Shown: positions 10,708 through 22,392 of the stretch, piece by piece
Layout of the letters: each line of letters begins with the position of its first letter
Numbering within the stretch: position 1 is the first letter of the stretch
Origin: Primula veris
Lineage: Eukaryota; Streptophyta; Magnoliopsida; Ericales; Primulaceae
DNA: 64,000 bases
NCBI GenBank assembly: GCA_963682055.1
Contig: OY821748.1
Span: forward strand, 5,180,343 to 5,244,342
Reading direction: 5' to 3'
Notes under the pieces: generated by a model
Database searches by the model: none
What the model saw: only the letters and a program-made list of their open reading frames with translations
Told to the model about the DNA's origin: nothing
Program-made: the position numbers and the translations under genes

Positions 10708-13038
10708 ATGGCACTAAGATTTCCTAGGTTTAATCAAGGCTTAGCTCAAGAAAATGGTAACAACATGAACCCGATAGCAAGACCAATTAATGCATTGACA
10801 TTGATAACTAACGACCATAGACACGTATTAGACGAAGAAGAATCAAATCCTGAACCACAAGTAGGCTTCGAGTTCGACACTGCGGAAGATGCTCAAGAAT
10901 ATTATACTTCATACGCCGCACAAACAGGATTCAAAATTAGGATTGGTCAATTATACAGATCTCGAGTGGACGGAACCGTAATTTCCCGTAGATTTGTGTG
11001 CTCAAAAGAGGGTTTTCAAACCAGTACGAGAACAGGTTGCCAAGCCTTCATAAGGGTACAAAAAAACGATTCTGGTAAATGGGTATTGGCAAATATAAAG
11101 AACGAGCATAATCACGACCTCGGTCACCCAGGTGAATTTTCTCCTCAAAAAATACAAAGACGAAACCCTTCCACTCCAAAAAGTTCTGCTGCATTGTCAT
11201 CTAGAAGAGGAATAAGATCGCTCGAGGAAGAGGATACTGTGGAAGTTAAACGCATAAAATTGGATATATCCGAAGAAATGCCCAGAGCTGTCGAGCCATA
11301 CAAAGGCCTTGAGTTCAATTCCGCGAACGAGGCTTATAAATTCTATTACGCTTATGCAGCTAGTGTAGGGTTTAAAGTCCGTATCGGTCAATTATTCCGT
11401 TCCAAAAATGACGGGTCGATAACATCTCGTAGATTCGTGTGCTCAAAAGAAGGTCATCAACACCCCTCTAGAGTTGGTTGTGGCGCTTATATGAGGATAC
11501 AAAGACAAAATTCTGGTAAATGGGTAGTTGATCGTCTCTCTAAAGAACATAATCATGATTTGGATTCTCCAATGGACACCACTAGGCTAGTAGCTGGTGC
11601 TCCGAAGGTATTTAAGGACGAAGAAAATAGCGGATTAGAAAATTTAGATTTGTTCGAAAGTAATGGTGGTGTGACCCTTGTCAGACGAGGGCGAAATAGT
11701 AACATTGGAAGTGCTTGGTATGAAGTATTACTTGAATATTTTCAGTCTCGGCAGGCCGAAGATACGGGGTTCTTTTATGCGATGGATTCTGTTGACGGTA
11801 AATGTATGAGTCTTTTTTGGGCTGATTCCCAATCTCGATTTTCATGTTCTCAATTTGGAGATGCTATTGTTTTCGATACTGCATATAGGAGCACTAGTTA
11901 CATAGTGCCATTTGCATCGTTTATTGGAATAAATCATCATAGACAACCGGTTCTTTTAGGTTGTGCTTTAATTGGCGACGAGTCCGAGGAATCTTTTACT
12001 TGGGTTTTCCAAACATGGATAAGGGCAATGTCGGGTAGACAACCTTTGTCGATTATAGCTGATCAAGACAAAAATATTCAAAATTCTATTGTGAAGGTCT
12101 TTCCGGGGATACATCATCGGTTTTCCACATGGCAAATCAAGGCGAAGGAAAATCAGTATTTGGGGTCGCTTCTTTCTTCTGATGCTGAGTTTAGATATGA
12201 ATACGAATCTTGTATTTACCAGAGCCAGACACAGAGTGAGTTTGATTCGGCATGGAATGTACTTATTAATAAATACAATTTAAAAGAAAATGGCTGGTTG
12301 AAGGAAATGTATCGGACACGTAAAAGTTGGGTCCCGCTGTATATACGGGGCACATTTTTCGCTGGTATTCAAATGGACGGAAATATGAAATCTTTCTTCG
12401 GCACGTGTTTAAATGTGCAAACGCCACTTGACGAATTTATAATTAGATACGAAAAGGCACTCGAGCAACGTCGAGAAGAGGAGAGAAAAGAGGATTTTAA
12501 ATCTTTGAACACGCAACCTGATTTGATCACAGAAAACCCATCAGAAGAACAAGGAAGGAGGCTGTATACGCTGACCATGTTTAACTTATTTCAAAAAGAG
12601 ATTGTCGAAAGCAAATCCTACGGGGGAATGAAGTTAAATATAGATGGTCCTGTGTGCAGATATTTGGTTCAAAAGTGTGCTAACGAGAGGAATACAGTTG
12701 CTTTTAATACCTCGAACCTAAAAGTTAACTGTAACTGTAGAATGTTTGAATATGAAGGCCTGTTATGTAGACACGCTTTAAAAGTATTTCAGATAATGAA
12801 TATTCGGGAGCTTCCTTCTCGATATATATTGCATCGGTGGACGAAAAATGCTAAATTTGGTCTTTTGCGGGACGTTGATTCTGGTGGTGGGTCCCAAGAT
12901 TTTAGGCCTTTGATGAAGTGGAGTTTAAGAGAAGAAGCTCGTCATTTTGTCGAGGCCGGGTCCACGTCTCTAGAGAGACATAAACTCGCGTTTGAGATTA
13001 TGCAAGAGGGTCGAAGGAACCTTAGTTGGCAAAACTAA
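10708..13038 (+). CDS. FRS12: FAR1-related sequence transcription factor, FRS7/FRS12 type
   Basis: Single coding exon, 776 residues. It has two FAR1 zinc-binding DNA-binding domains, about 53-138 and 200-285, each with the order GF.IRIGQL.RS, SRRFVCSKEG, GC.A and a closing EHNHDL. A basic linker with a KRIKLD-like nuclear signal lies between them. A MULE-transposase-derived domain follows at about 380-485 (IVFDTAYRS, GCALIGDESEESF, IIADQDKNIQ), then a SWIM zinc finger at about 674-688 (CNCRMFEYEGLLCRH). Two tandem FAR1 domains and this length fit Arabidopsis FRS7 and FRS12, which repress flowering and growth genes in the nucleus. The neighbouring PPR gene favours FRS12 by synteny. The start is the first Met after the TGCAG acceptor at 10676. 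A probable 3'-UTR intron starts 18 bases after the stop. Confidence 0.93.
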   Translation: MALRFPRFNQGLAQENGNNMNPIARPINALTLITNDHRHVLDEEESNPEPQVGFEFDTAEDAQEYYTSYAAQTGFKIRIGQLYRSRVDGTVISRRFVCSKEGFQTSTRTGCQAFIRVQKNDSGKWVLANIKNEHNHDLGHPGEFSPQKIQRRNPSTPKSSAALSSRRGIRSLEEEDTVEVKRIKLDISEEMPRAVEPYKGLEFNSANEAYKFYYAYAASVGFKVRIGQLFRSKNDGSITSRRFVCSKEGHQHPSRVGCGAYMRIQRQNSGKWVVDRLSKEHNHDLDSPMDTTRLVAGAPKVFKDEENSGLENLDLFESNGGVTLVRRGRNSNIGSAWYEVLLEYFQSRQAEDTGFFYAMDSVDGKCMSLFWADSQSRFSCSQFGDAIVFDTAYRSTSYIVPFASFIGINHHRQPVLLGCALIGDESEESFTWVFQTWIRAMSGRQPLSIIADQDKNIQNSIVKVFPGIHHRFSTWQIKAKENQYLGSLLSSDAEFRYEYESCIYQSQTQSEFDSAWNVLINKYNLKENGWLKEMYRTRKSWVPLYIRGTFFAGIQMDGNMKSFFGTCLNVQTPLDEFIIRYEKALEQRREEERKEDFKSLNTQPDLITENPSEEQGRRLYTLTMFNLFQKEIVESKSYGGMKLNIDGPVCRYLVQKCANERNTVAFNTSNLKVNCNCRMFEYEGLLCRHALKVFQIMNIRELPSRYILHRWTKNAKFGLLRDVDSGGGSQDFRPLMKWSLREEARHFVEAGSTSLERHKLAFEIMQEGRRNLSWQN

Positions 13039-13056
13039 CAGGTGTCCCTGACCAAG

Positions 13057-13536
13057 GTATTATGATCTTTTTGCACGTTCACTTACTAGATACAGAGGTT
13101 AATTACAATTCTCTATTCACGCATCGTCGTATTTCGATTTGTACACCAACCTTCGAAAGTTAGCCTCTATCTTAATTTTTTTTTAAACTTACCCTAAAAA
13201 GGCAAACCGGGTGCATGAAGCTCCCGCTATGCACGAGGCCGGGGAGGGGTCGGGCCCTTATAAGCCTTTTTATACAAAATATTGTACAAAAGCAGTGTTT
13301 TTCTGACTTAAGTATTGTCGGGAGCTATGAAATTTGTTTGTTTGGTTTAGTAGGTATATTAAATTAATGAGATTTGTAACGTTATCGACGTATCGTACTG
13401 ATGTTTAAGTTTGTTTGGCTGGTATACAAATATAAATCAGGTGGTACATCGGTGAACGGAACTTTATCTAATCCTTAGTTATAACTACAAATAGACTTTT
13501 TGGGTTTTCGGGTTTTCATTATATTTTTTTTGTCAG
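13057..13536 (+). other. possible 3'-UTR intron of the FRS gene
   Basis: CCAAG|GTATTATG at 13056/13057 and TTTTTTGTCAG|GTAACTG at 13536/13537 form a plausible GT..AG pair, with a T-rich acceptor tract. The donor is only 18 bases past the stop codon, so it need not trigger nonsense-mediated decay. The sequence after 13537 looks like UTR. Not proven without transcripts. Confidence 0.35.
13194..13258 (-). mobile_element. Au-SINE 3'-end fragment
   Basis: A GC-rich island in AT-rich surroundings: AAAAAGGCAAACCGGGTGCA, then GAAGCTCCCGCTATGCACGA and GGCCGGGGAGGGGTCGGGCC. This is the reverse complement of the 3' half of the plant Au SINE, as I remember it. The tRNA-like head is missing, so the copy is 5'-truncated. 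It lies inside the possible 3'-UTR intron of the FRS gene. Confidence 0.6.
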
Positions 13537-13539
13537 GTA

Positions 13540-16085
13540 ACTGAAGATTGCCAAACATTTTCTTCTTTGAATGGAAGAAAGAACAAAGTTGTACAAGACT
13601 TGAACCAGTTTCTCCAGTTGTTGTTGGACATTGTCTTCATCCTTTTTTTTTTGGTAAATGATCTGCTGGTATTTTTCTGTTTTGTCCATTAGTTGTTTTA
13701 AGTTAATGCTCTTTTTTCTTGAATATAGCTTCAGCAGAAACTTATTTATTGCCTTTATATTCCATGAATCATAATCTGTTAAAATCTTGTTTTCAATAGT
13801 ATTTGGTTGTGGTGGTTGTCTAAATTCTAAACGAATGAGGACTTATGGGGCTGTTGCATCTTTGAACAACCCTGAGGATTACACTTCGTAGATATATAAT
13901 ACACACACAAAATGAAAAAGTAATAGATTATATATGAGGATTTACTGCTTTAAACTAGGCTAAATTTGTTCCACCTTTCCCTTGGATTAGAAATAGCCAA
14001 AAGGGAACATAAAAAACTATTAACAGGTTCTTAGTCCAGTTTAGCATAGTCATCTGAAATAAATGGGCACATAGTCTTTGTTACTCGCGTGTATGGTGTT
14101 TGTATGGAAGCGTATCTATTAATGGTGTCATCCCTTTGGAAGGATTAACTTGAAACTGTGGTATATGAAGTGTAGTCCTTACGATCAGCATCACTAGTAC
14201 ATGGACTGTTATTTTCATGCTTGGTAACATGTGATTGTGTCGAGTCGGGATAGTTTATGTTTTCCTTTGTTTATTGGTAACTTAGACGAAAACGATTTAA
14301 GAATTCTACCTATTTACGATTAAAAAAATCTATTATTCCAAGCCAAACTGTATTATACTATTGGAAGGAAGTAACGGGAGAACTGGAGGTTAATTATACA
14401 ATTGGAAGTGCTCTTGATGTGGATTATAAATCAGTCAATCTCTCCAAATCCTGTGAAACTCAAAAAGTCTGATACATGAAGACGTTGTCACAGGAAATAA
14501 GTGAATAGTTGTAAAAGAAAACGTAAGTACCGTTGCTTTATGTTGAACAGATATTATCATGTAGTTATTTAGTCTTAACTGGTTTAGCAGGACACATTGG
14601 AAGTAATTCAAAATACTTTTGAATCGATGCATCAAAGTAGAATGCAGTAGATCAGTCTCTTGAATCACTTGTTCCAAACTTCACTAAAGTATTGCCAACA
14701 GTATATAATAAAGTAAAATTTTGACAAATTATATATATGAGCATATTTCTTTTTGCCATTCTCTACATGGATGCTGCATCAGCTACTTTTTTTCTTCAAA
14801 ATATGGCACTCCACTTGAGTCTATTGCGGTGTCATGTACTTTTAAGTTAACCAGTTAAGCACGCATGGTTAATATAGTTAAGTACTTCAAGTGTAAATGA
14901 AGCTGCTTACGCTTTCTCAACTTTTTGACCTACAATCTCATTCAGGAAAGAAAATACGTAAAAATTACACTTGTATTCTCCAAGTATTTATAAAAAATTA
15001 AGAAAACAAACACAAAAAAGCTTTGTAAACTTTCATTCTCAGAAAAGTGAAATTCATAAAGTATATAAAGTTGAATTCAAGCGTTTTGAATTTTAGGTTC
15101 ATATATAGGCTTTCTGACTCATAAGCAAAAAAATAACAATAAGAACTAATAATAAAAGAGCGTCACTTAAAAGTGGGTGTCAACACTACTCCAGTCACAT
15201 GTGTGGTGTTTATGCATGATGAGTGGGAGAACGATTAGTGTTTGTCGTGCCGGTCGGATCAGGGAGGAAATATTTCGTAGTATAGACTAATGTGTGTAAC
15301 AACATAGAATAACAAAGAGACGAGGCAACAGCAAAGTTCGAACCCCTCAAGTCAAAAGTTCTGAGGGCGAGTGAACCAGTTCATGATAGTTGTGGTCTTT
15401 CCGTACGTCATTGTGTTACATCTACAATTAACTATGTAGTCTATAACTAAGTTCATAACTGGTGGTATTGTCTGCATAACATGGTTTGAGCTGAGCTTAT
15501 CAAAAAAAAAATATATATGTACATTTTTAATACTTTCTTACAGTTTTTTTTTATCGAACACTAAAGAAATAAAATCAAACTTTGATTTACAAAAAATCAT
15601 AAAATAATTACAAATACATATGAAAAAACCGATAACCTGACCATATACTAACTTGAGAAAATTTAAACCCATATATAGATCCTCTCCTCCATTGCACGAT
15701 CTCATGTGACTTGCAAATATTGGAAACATATACCAGCATCTTGAACGTTTTAATTGTGCTTCTGTGAATATCACTAATTCTCATTATGTGTACTCCAGTA
15801 CATCATTGTTGAGCTATTTTTATTACAAATATCTGGATATAAATTCAGAAATTGAAAGGTATTTGCCTGAGTGACAAAATGACAGCAATATGCGACGATC
15901 ATTTCTTTATAATGATCAGTTAACGATATATGAAGGAATTTCAAAGAAAAAAGAAAAATGCTGTAAATCAATTTTTTTCTTTCAACTTATTGAGATTGCT
16001 CTTTATTATAAGTGCGTGAAAATGGAATACTCCATGGTTTTACATCAATACAATATACACCTAGTGTAATTAATTATGATCATCT
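13540..16085. other. intergenic region, no supported gene
   Basis: The first part (to about 13700) is probably FRS 3' UTR and flank. The rest is AT-rich with short unrelated ORFs. A GC-richer patch at about 15175-15420 contains GTTCGAACCCC, similar to a pol III B box, but I cannot define element ends. Confidence 0.45.
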
Positions 16086-18883
16086 CACTACAAGAAACTA
16101 ATTATTCAGTGACAAATTATTTAGAAACAATTCTAAATTTGTATTCGAATGTTAGACTTAATTAGGGACCTTTCGTTTTCCTTCTAAATCTGATGTAGTC
16201 TTTCGACTAATCTAATAAGAGCTAAGTGTGAGTTAGAGATCAAAATAAAGTGGTCCCGAATTAATGTATCACCTTGTTATAAAATAACATGAAGATAAGT
16301 TTTGAAATTCTTTGAAGTAATTAAAAAAATTATCAGTGTTCCACGGGGTTATTCGAAGTTAGCGTATGATAGTGAATTTGTTATATATTATATGCATGTA
16401 GTTCGTGATTACACATATTTGTTTAATTGTGTGGCGGCTAATTAGAGTAATTAAAGTAAATCGTTCCTTATACTTAAATTAACTATTTGGAGCCAAACCA
16501 TGATGAGAAATCACTAGCTTTCGGTTGCACGAATTTATTTTGAAACATTATCACGGCCCTTTACACTTATTCCATTTCAATAAATAAAACGTTTATCTAT
16601 TGTTGACATCTTATTATTCATCAACTTAGCGCGTAAAGATGCACTTTAGTAACCGATGCAATTAAAATATGAAAATTTTAAAGCTTAATAAACTACCATA
16701 TATAAAATACCTGGTTTAATAATTGATTTTGACATTTTACGAATATCAAATCCAAGAACCAATTATAATTTGTTAAACGTCGAGAAGCTAATTTTATATA
16801 GTTAACTAGTCCTTTAACAGTATTACTATTATCAGTGAATTCACCTTCAGTACTATATGATTCAGTAAATGCAATGATTAGTTTGTCTCCCTTGATGATT
16901 TGAATATATATACTCGGGAAAAAATCGAAGATAATAAATATTAGAAGCTATTGTTAATTACAACCACATCATGATATGATTAGAATCGTTTTGTAATGTG
17001 CTAGTGGAGCTTCTTTTTTATTTTAATTTATAAGTTCGGCGTTTATTAGTTCTTTTGCTTTCATTTTTGTCATATGAAGAATTGATATAGATTGTGGGTA
17101 CTCACTTCAAAGTTCAAACCAAATCAAGAAACAACTCTTCGACCTAGGTTTGAAGAAAATTATTTGAGTTTTCTTTATAAAAGCATTAGTGCTTGTATTG
17201 CTCTAGAAATTCTTAATCTAATTGACTAATGGGTGCTTTTATGGGTTAATTGCTCCACTCAATACGACAACAAATTAAACCTTTGGAACAAATTAAAATG
17301 GTGTCTAAAATGTATATTATGATGATAACAAAATAGATAATCATATATAATTCGATTGTCCTCCACTTGGTGCTCTTGTGTTTTACTGTATATGATTGTG
17401 CAGGAGGACATATTTATAAGTATTTATTTGTTAACATACAATTTTGTCCATCAATCTACCGTTAAATAACTAGCTTCGCTACATATTTATCCAAATGCCT
17501 GAAAAAGTTTGTTACTATAAAAAAAGTTAGGTATAACATGCGTACCTAGGCCTAGCTAGTAGCTAGGTAGTTATACTATTATATAAGACCATTTTAATTT
17601 CCAAACTATATTCTGTCCCCATCTTCACGCTGGAACTATATATATATATATGTCTACAGGGATGCGACTAAGAATATAAAAACTAAATTGAAGATGGCTG
17701 ATCCAATAAAATGAAAATTTACACGCCTTTTTATCTACTAATAAATATAAATATGATCAATGCAAATGTAACGGGTACTCAAACATTGACATGTTTAGGG
17801 GGTTAATTTAATATTTATTGTGATAATTTAGTTTTTAAATGGTGAATTGTAGCTTTTTTTTTTTAGTTGTAAGAGGTTTCAGTTCATTACTAATATATAA
17901 ACTTTCTGGTGAAGTAAAAGAGAAGAATCAAGCGAATGTTAGAAAGAATGATCAAACGACACTATGTAGTATATCGATGAGTTACGGAGGCAATATTGAA
18001 GCGTACACATCAGCTGCTAGATAAGGGGACGAAAGGCATGCTGAGGCTAATTAGTGCGCATACGATTATGTGGTTTAACCTAATCTTACATACAAACTAC
18101 CTTCGTAAATCGTACTCTTACAAATTACCAAGTCCCTTTTTAGGAACGGTCATAATTTGTGCTTGCAAGTTTTTGACTAACAAAGGAATGGACTAGCAGA
18201 AAAACAACATTTTTGGTGAGTTAAAAATCACCTTTTCGAACCGTCAAGATTGATAAGCGAGGTTCACTGAATTTGTTACAATAGCATGTTAATTTGCCTT
18301 TAGGCACATAGGCGCCTATCGTATCTAGTATAGTATGCTTTTTTCAATCAATTACTCCAAATCACTGCCCACTAAGGCACTGACACATTCGAAATAATTA
18401 AAAGCTAAGACTAGATTATAACTTTGAAGGTAGAACTTAAAACAAAACGCACCAATTTGAAGTACAGATCGATGGAGAGTGACGAATAACAAACACAAGA
18501 AAACCCTAAAAGATATACCCAGAAAATTTGCAAATTGCAATATAAAAGGTAAAAAAAGCAACCTAACAGTTAGCATCATCCCAGGCAATTTACAAGATAA
18601 ACTTATATGAACGTATATACAATCATTGTCATATATAGTAGCTAGCCCTACTTGATAGGTCACCTTTGAGTTAAAGAAAGTTAACAAACTGACCTTTCTC
18701 TTAGTGATAAGCCATTAGCTCAATTACACTTGACCGACATTGCAATCAAAAGTTAAAGATATAAGTGTTTAACTTTCGAAAATTGATGGTAAAGTGATTG
18801 TTGTTAAATTTAGCAACACTTATTTTACCATCATCAGTTTAGTAACATACACTCTGATGGTAAGCTGTCATTTTTTTATAGTG
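16086..18883. mobile_element. possible CACTA-type element or end
   Basis: CACTACAAGAAACTAATTAT at 16086 has the CACTACAAGAAA terminus typical of plant CACTA transposons. The only candidate partner nearby is TTTTTTTATAGTG ending at 18883, the inverted CACTATAAAAAAA. The 3-bp flanks (TCT and ACA) do not match, and there is no recognisable transposase, so the two ends may belong to different elements. No coding gene is supported between them. Confidence 0.25.
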
Positions 18884-18928
18884 ACAATAATTATTCAGAT
18901 GATATCATTACAATAAAACAATAATATA

Positions 18929-19137
18929 CTTCATCCGTCCCAAAATATTAGGATTCTGTGTATTTACGTTTAATTTTGACCGATAAATAACTCATATATC
19001 TAAGTTGTCGAAATCGAAATTTTTAAAAGTTAATCACATAATTCAAATATTAAAAATTTAAATTTCAACAATTTAAACACGAGATATTTACCGATTAAAA
19101 TTACACATAAAGACTAATGTTCTGAGATGGAGGGACC
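18929..19137. mobile_element. decayed Stowaway-like MITE
   Basis: TTCATCCGTCCCAAAATATT at the left and GATGGAGGGACC at the right are degenerate Stowaway ends (CTCCCTCCGTCCC). The interior shares TTACCGATTAAA and a GTCGAAA..GAAA stretch with the better copy at 24643-24862, so it is a member of the same family. Confidence 0.5.
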
Positions 19138-19139
19138 AG

Positions 19140-21005
19140 TCACTAATTAAGGACACTTGCTATGTCTAATGCTAAAATCATTAGCTCTAGACAAGTTAGC
19201 AAAAATATTTATTTAAGAAGCTCATATTCTACTATTTTATAATTGGGGAGCCTATAACTTTTGTATTAACTTGCAGATTTGCATTTCACAAGAACACAAT
19301 ATTGAGATAAATAGATTATGGTTTTTTTTTTGTTGAGTTAAATGGAAGTGAACATATGCTTTTGAGTGACACCAACTTTGATAGGATTCGCTAAAATATT
19401 TTTGGCCTTTCTGCTATATTATGGAAAACATATGTAATTAACTACCCTTTAAAATGTGAAGGTAGCATGTGTTCTGTTACATGCATGTTTGCTTTTGGAA
19501 ATAGGAATTGAAATTTTTTTAGCAGTGACAAAGTTCAGACCTTGCCTCTGATTCTTGGTTTTATATAAAACAACTAAATAGAAGAATCAGTGATATATAG
19601 TCTTGTTTTCTAATTTTGGTAGCTAGTCAATATCGAATAATTTATAGTCAAATCAATATTTGACATTGGAGGATGTTAATATGTACCAGAACGATTAATT
19701 TACTTTAAATTTGTACTAGTGTATGCTTTATAAAAAGTGGCATAGTAATCGGATATTAGACATGAAAGAAATTAGATGGAGAGAGTCGCACTCTCCCCAT
19801 TTTGATAAAAAAAAATATCGAAAAAGTAAAATAATAATTTATATAGAACATCGCAGTGTCACTCATGTCTGTTGTTTCTGTCAGGGACTCCGTAGAAATA
19901 CCTAACTGTGAAACCCTAGTTTACTATTCACGTAAATGCATGTTGCTCTGCAGAATTTATGCCTTTGGAATAAATTAATTGATTTTTTCTCTTTTCCACC
20001 AAAATGCACTTTTGCTATTTTTTTAATTAATTTCGTTCTCAAACTATTAATTTGGACTTTATTTTCAGTGACTTGAACAAAATTTTAGCTTGACGAAATC
20101 ATGGCCTTGAAAGGAAAATAGAAATGAATACAATGATGAAAGGCTAAAGAATAAAAAGGAAGCCAGGAAAAAAATATTAGCATAATTTTCGATATCATTG
20201 GCATTAACAATTTTTTAGTTAAATTCCATGATCAATTTCCAAGATTCATAATGCATCCCACTGTCCCTAAGAAATGCAAATATTATTCTCTTGCTACACT
20301 TGCTAGCTCTACTAATGTCTAAATTATTCGTTTCCTTTCCTTTTCTTCCCTCTTTTTTAATTTGATTCTTGAGCAGCCATTCACTGAGTGCCCACAAAAT
20401 AGAATAAGAACCCGAAAAAGTTCGTTAAATTCTTTCAACAAGATAACCACTTAATTGTCCCATCTTTTCATCTATGTTTTTTTATGAAAAATATTCGCCT
20501 TTGTTTAAATTTTAAGCTTTATTAACTAGAATGATAACGAGTTAAAATAATATTTTAAATGTAACTCTGTTTAAAATTTAATCTTCACCAAAAAAATGAA
20601 CGTTTTAAAATATTAACCCCAGATGCAAATCATCATTATATGATTTTTTGGCAACTCGATGGTTGAACATGCTAAATATATATAACTTGAGACTTGAGAG
20701 TTCCGACACTAGTTATATATATAAACTTGCACGATACAATTAAACTGATTAATTTTGATGTAATTAAAATATAATCTTCTCTTCTCTACAATAACTTGAG
20801 CTTTAATAAATAAAAAAAAGAGGTGATATGTCATTTCTCAATTAGAGCATTCCCAGTTTATGATTTATTATTATTATTATTATTTATTTAAAAAGTAGAA
20901 AACAAAAAAGTAGAGCATTGTCACAGTTAGAGGCCCTGTATCCCGTTTCTTTTGCTACACATTTGCCCCCGTCAAAAATGAAATATTCTTGATTTTTTAT
21001 TGAGA
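19140..21005. other. intergenic region, no supported gene
   Basis: AT-rich, with short ORFs only. A (TTA)n-like tract lies near 20868-20890. I see no promoter, RNA gene or element ends. Confidence 0.45.
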
Positions 21006-21013
21006 TGAAAATA

Positions 21014-21926
21014 AGGGAAAAAATACATTTTGTTTCATGTACTTTCTGTTTTTAACGATTTAAGTAACAGACTAACAAAATTAACAATTAAAGTACTGAA
21101 TTATCATAATATTCACAATTTAGGTACTGCCGTTAATTTAGTTGGATGAAAATTAATTTCACTTTTTATTTTGATCATATTTTTTGTAATTTGTATAAAT
21201 TTAATCACGTGTTTTTGAAACATTACAATTTATAATATTTCTACTAAAACACACACATATATATATATATAATATGTATCTCAGTTTAAAAAATATATTA
21301 TTTGACTAGATTTTCTTTGATTTTTTTTCTAAAATAAAAAAATTATAATTTTTTTTACATTTTCTCTAAAACGAAAATAAAGTAAATTTTAGATTTATGA
21401 CATTCGAGCAAAAATTATTTGAGGCCACAACACTATTTGAATACTTTCATGAAAAAAGGGCAAAAAAATTGTTTTTTTTTCAAAAAATATTCATTTTTTG
21501 TAAATAAAATATATTTGTTAACTATTTATAATTTTTTTTATACACAAACATCATCTATAATTTACATTAGTTGCAATAATATGTATACATGCATTATATT
21601 ATATATATTTTTATACATACATTAATATAACATATATATATATATGTGTGTATTATATACATATATATATATATATATGATATAATTATATAATTTTGAA
21701 TTTATACTAAAATAAGACATTTCAGAAAATTAAGTGTTAGATTTATACAAGTTACAAATAATAGAACCAAAATGAAAAGTGAAACTAACTTCCATCCAAC
21801 TAATTTAACGGCGGTACCTGAATTGTTAATATTATGATGGTTCAGTACGCAAATTATTAACTTTTGTAGTCCGGTAGCTAAATCGTTAACAACGGATATT
21901 ACCATAAAATAAATATATTTTTTCCC
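21014..21926. mobile_element. long foldback DNA element with 8-bp target duplication
   Basis: The left arm (from AGGGAAAAAATACATTTTG) is the imperfect reverse complement of the right arm ending TATTTTTTCCC. Arms of roughly 170-200 bp pair over blocks such as GTACTGCCGTTAATTTAGTTGG against CCAACTAATTTAACGGCGGTAC. An AT-rich centre separates them. TGAAAATA flanks both ends (21006-21013 and 21927-21934). No transposase is present. An 8-9-bp duplication with long inverted repeats suggests a hAT or Mutator derivative. The core CGT.AATT.A.TTGGA is shared with the element at 62177-62522. Confidence 0.7.
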
Positions 21927-22229
21927 TGAAAATATGGAATGGATATATATATATATAGGGTTAAGGTTTTCTGTGGATGTTTTTTCCGATTCACTAGTCA
22001 ATCCAAGTTATGATAATAGAGTACAAAAATTCCAAGTTGCAGAATCTACTTAAAATAAATATTAGGGGTAGCTGGGAAACATTACACGATTTTCAAAATT
22101 TAGAACAATTACGTGGTAGAAGATTAGCGGTTTTTTCATGCAATCTTTCTATTGGGGTGCACATTTCCTCAAGTTAGTAACTCATATATTAACCAATGGA
22201 TTAATGGATATATCATCGATGTGGGAGAA

Positions 22230-22384
22230 TTAACTCTAACAGAGAGAGGCCGAATCGCACGGAGAGAAAGAGGTGGTTAGGAGAGCCACGGGAAGGGGGA
22301 AATTACGCCGCCATCACTGCCACGGGGAGCAACTCCCGTAATCCCATTGTGGTTGCTCTTAGGTACCCTAGACCCTCTCTTGGT
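22230..22384. other. GC-richer patch interrupted by the hAT-like insertion
   Basis: A stretch with less AT than its surroundings (GAGAGAGGCCGAATCGCACG, CGCCGCCATCACTGCCACGG) continues across the 22393-23365 insertion into CACTACCCTAAGAAGG. It could be remains of an older element or exon. No open frame supports a protein. Confidence 0.3.
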
Positions 22385-22392
22385 GTGAAAAC

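Noticed and set aside
18352..18687. 111-codon hydrophobic open frame on the minus strand
   Set aside because: It is Phe/Leu-rich because of T-rich sequence, has no recognisable domain or splice partner, and has no promoter or conserved motif.
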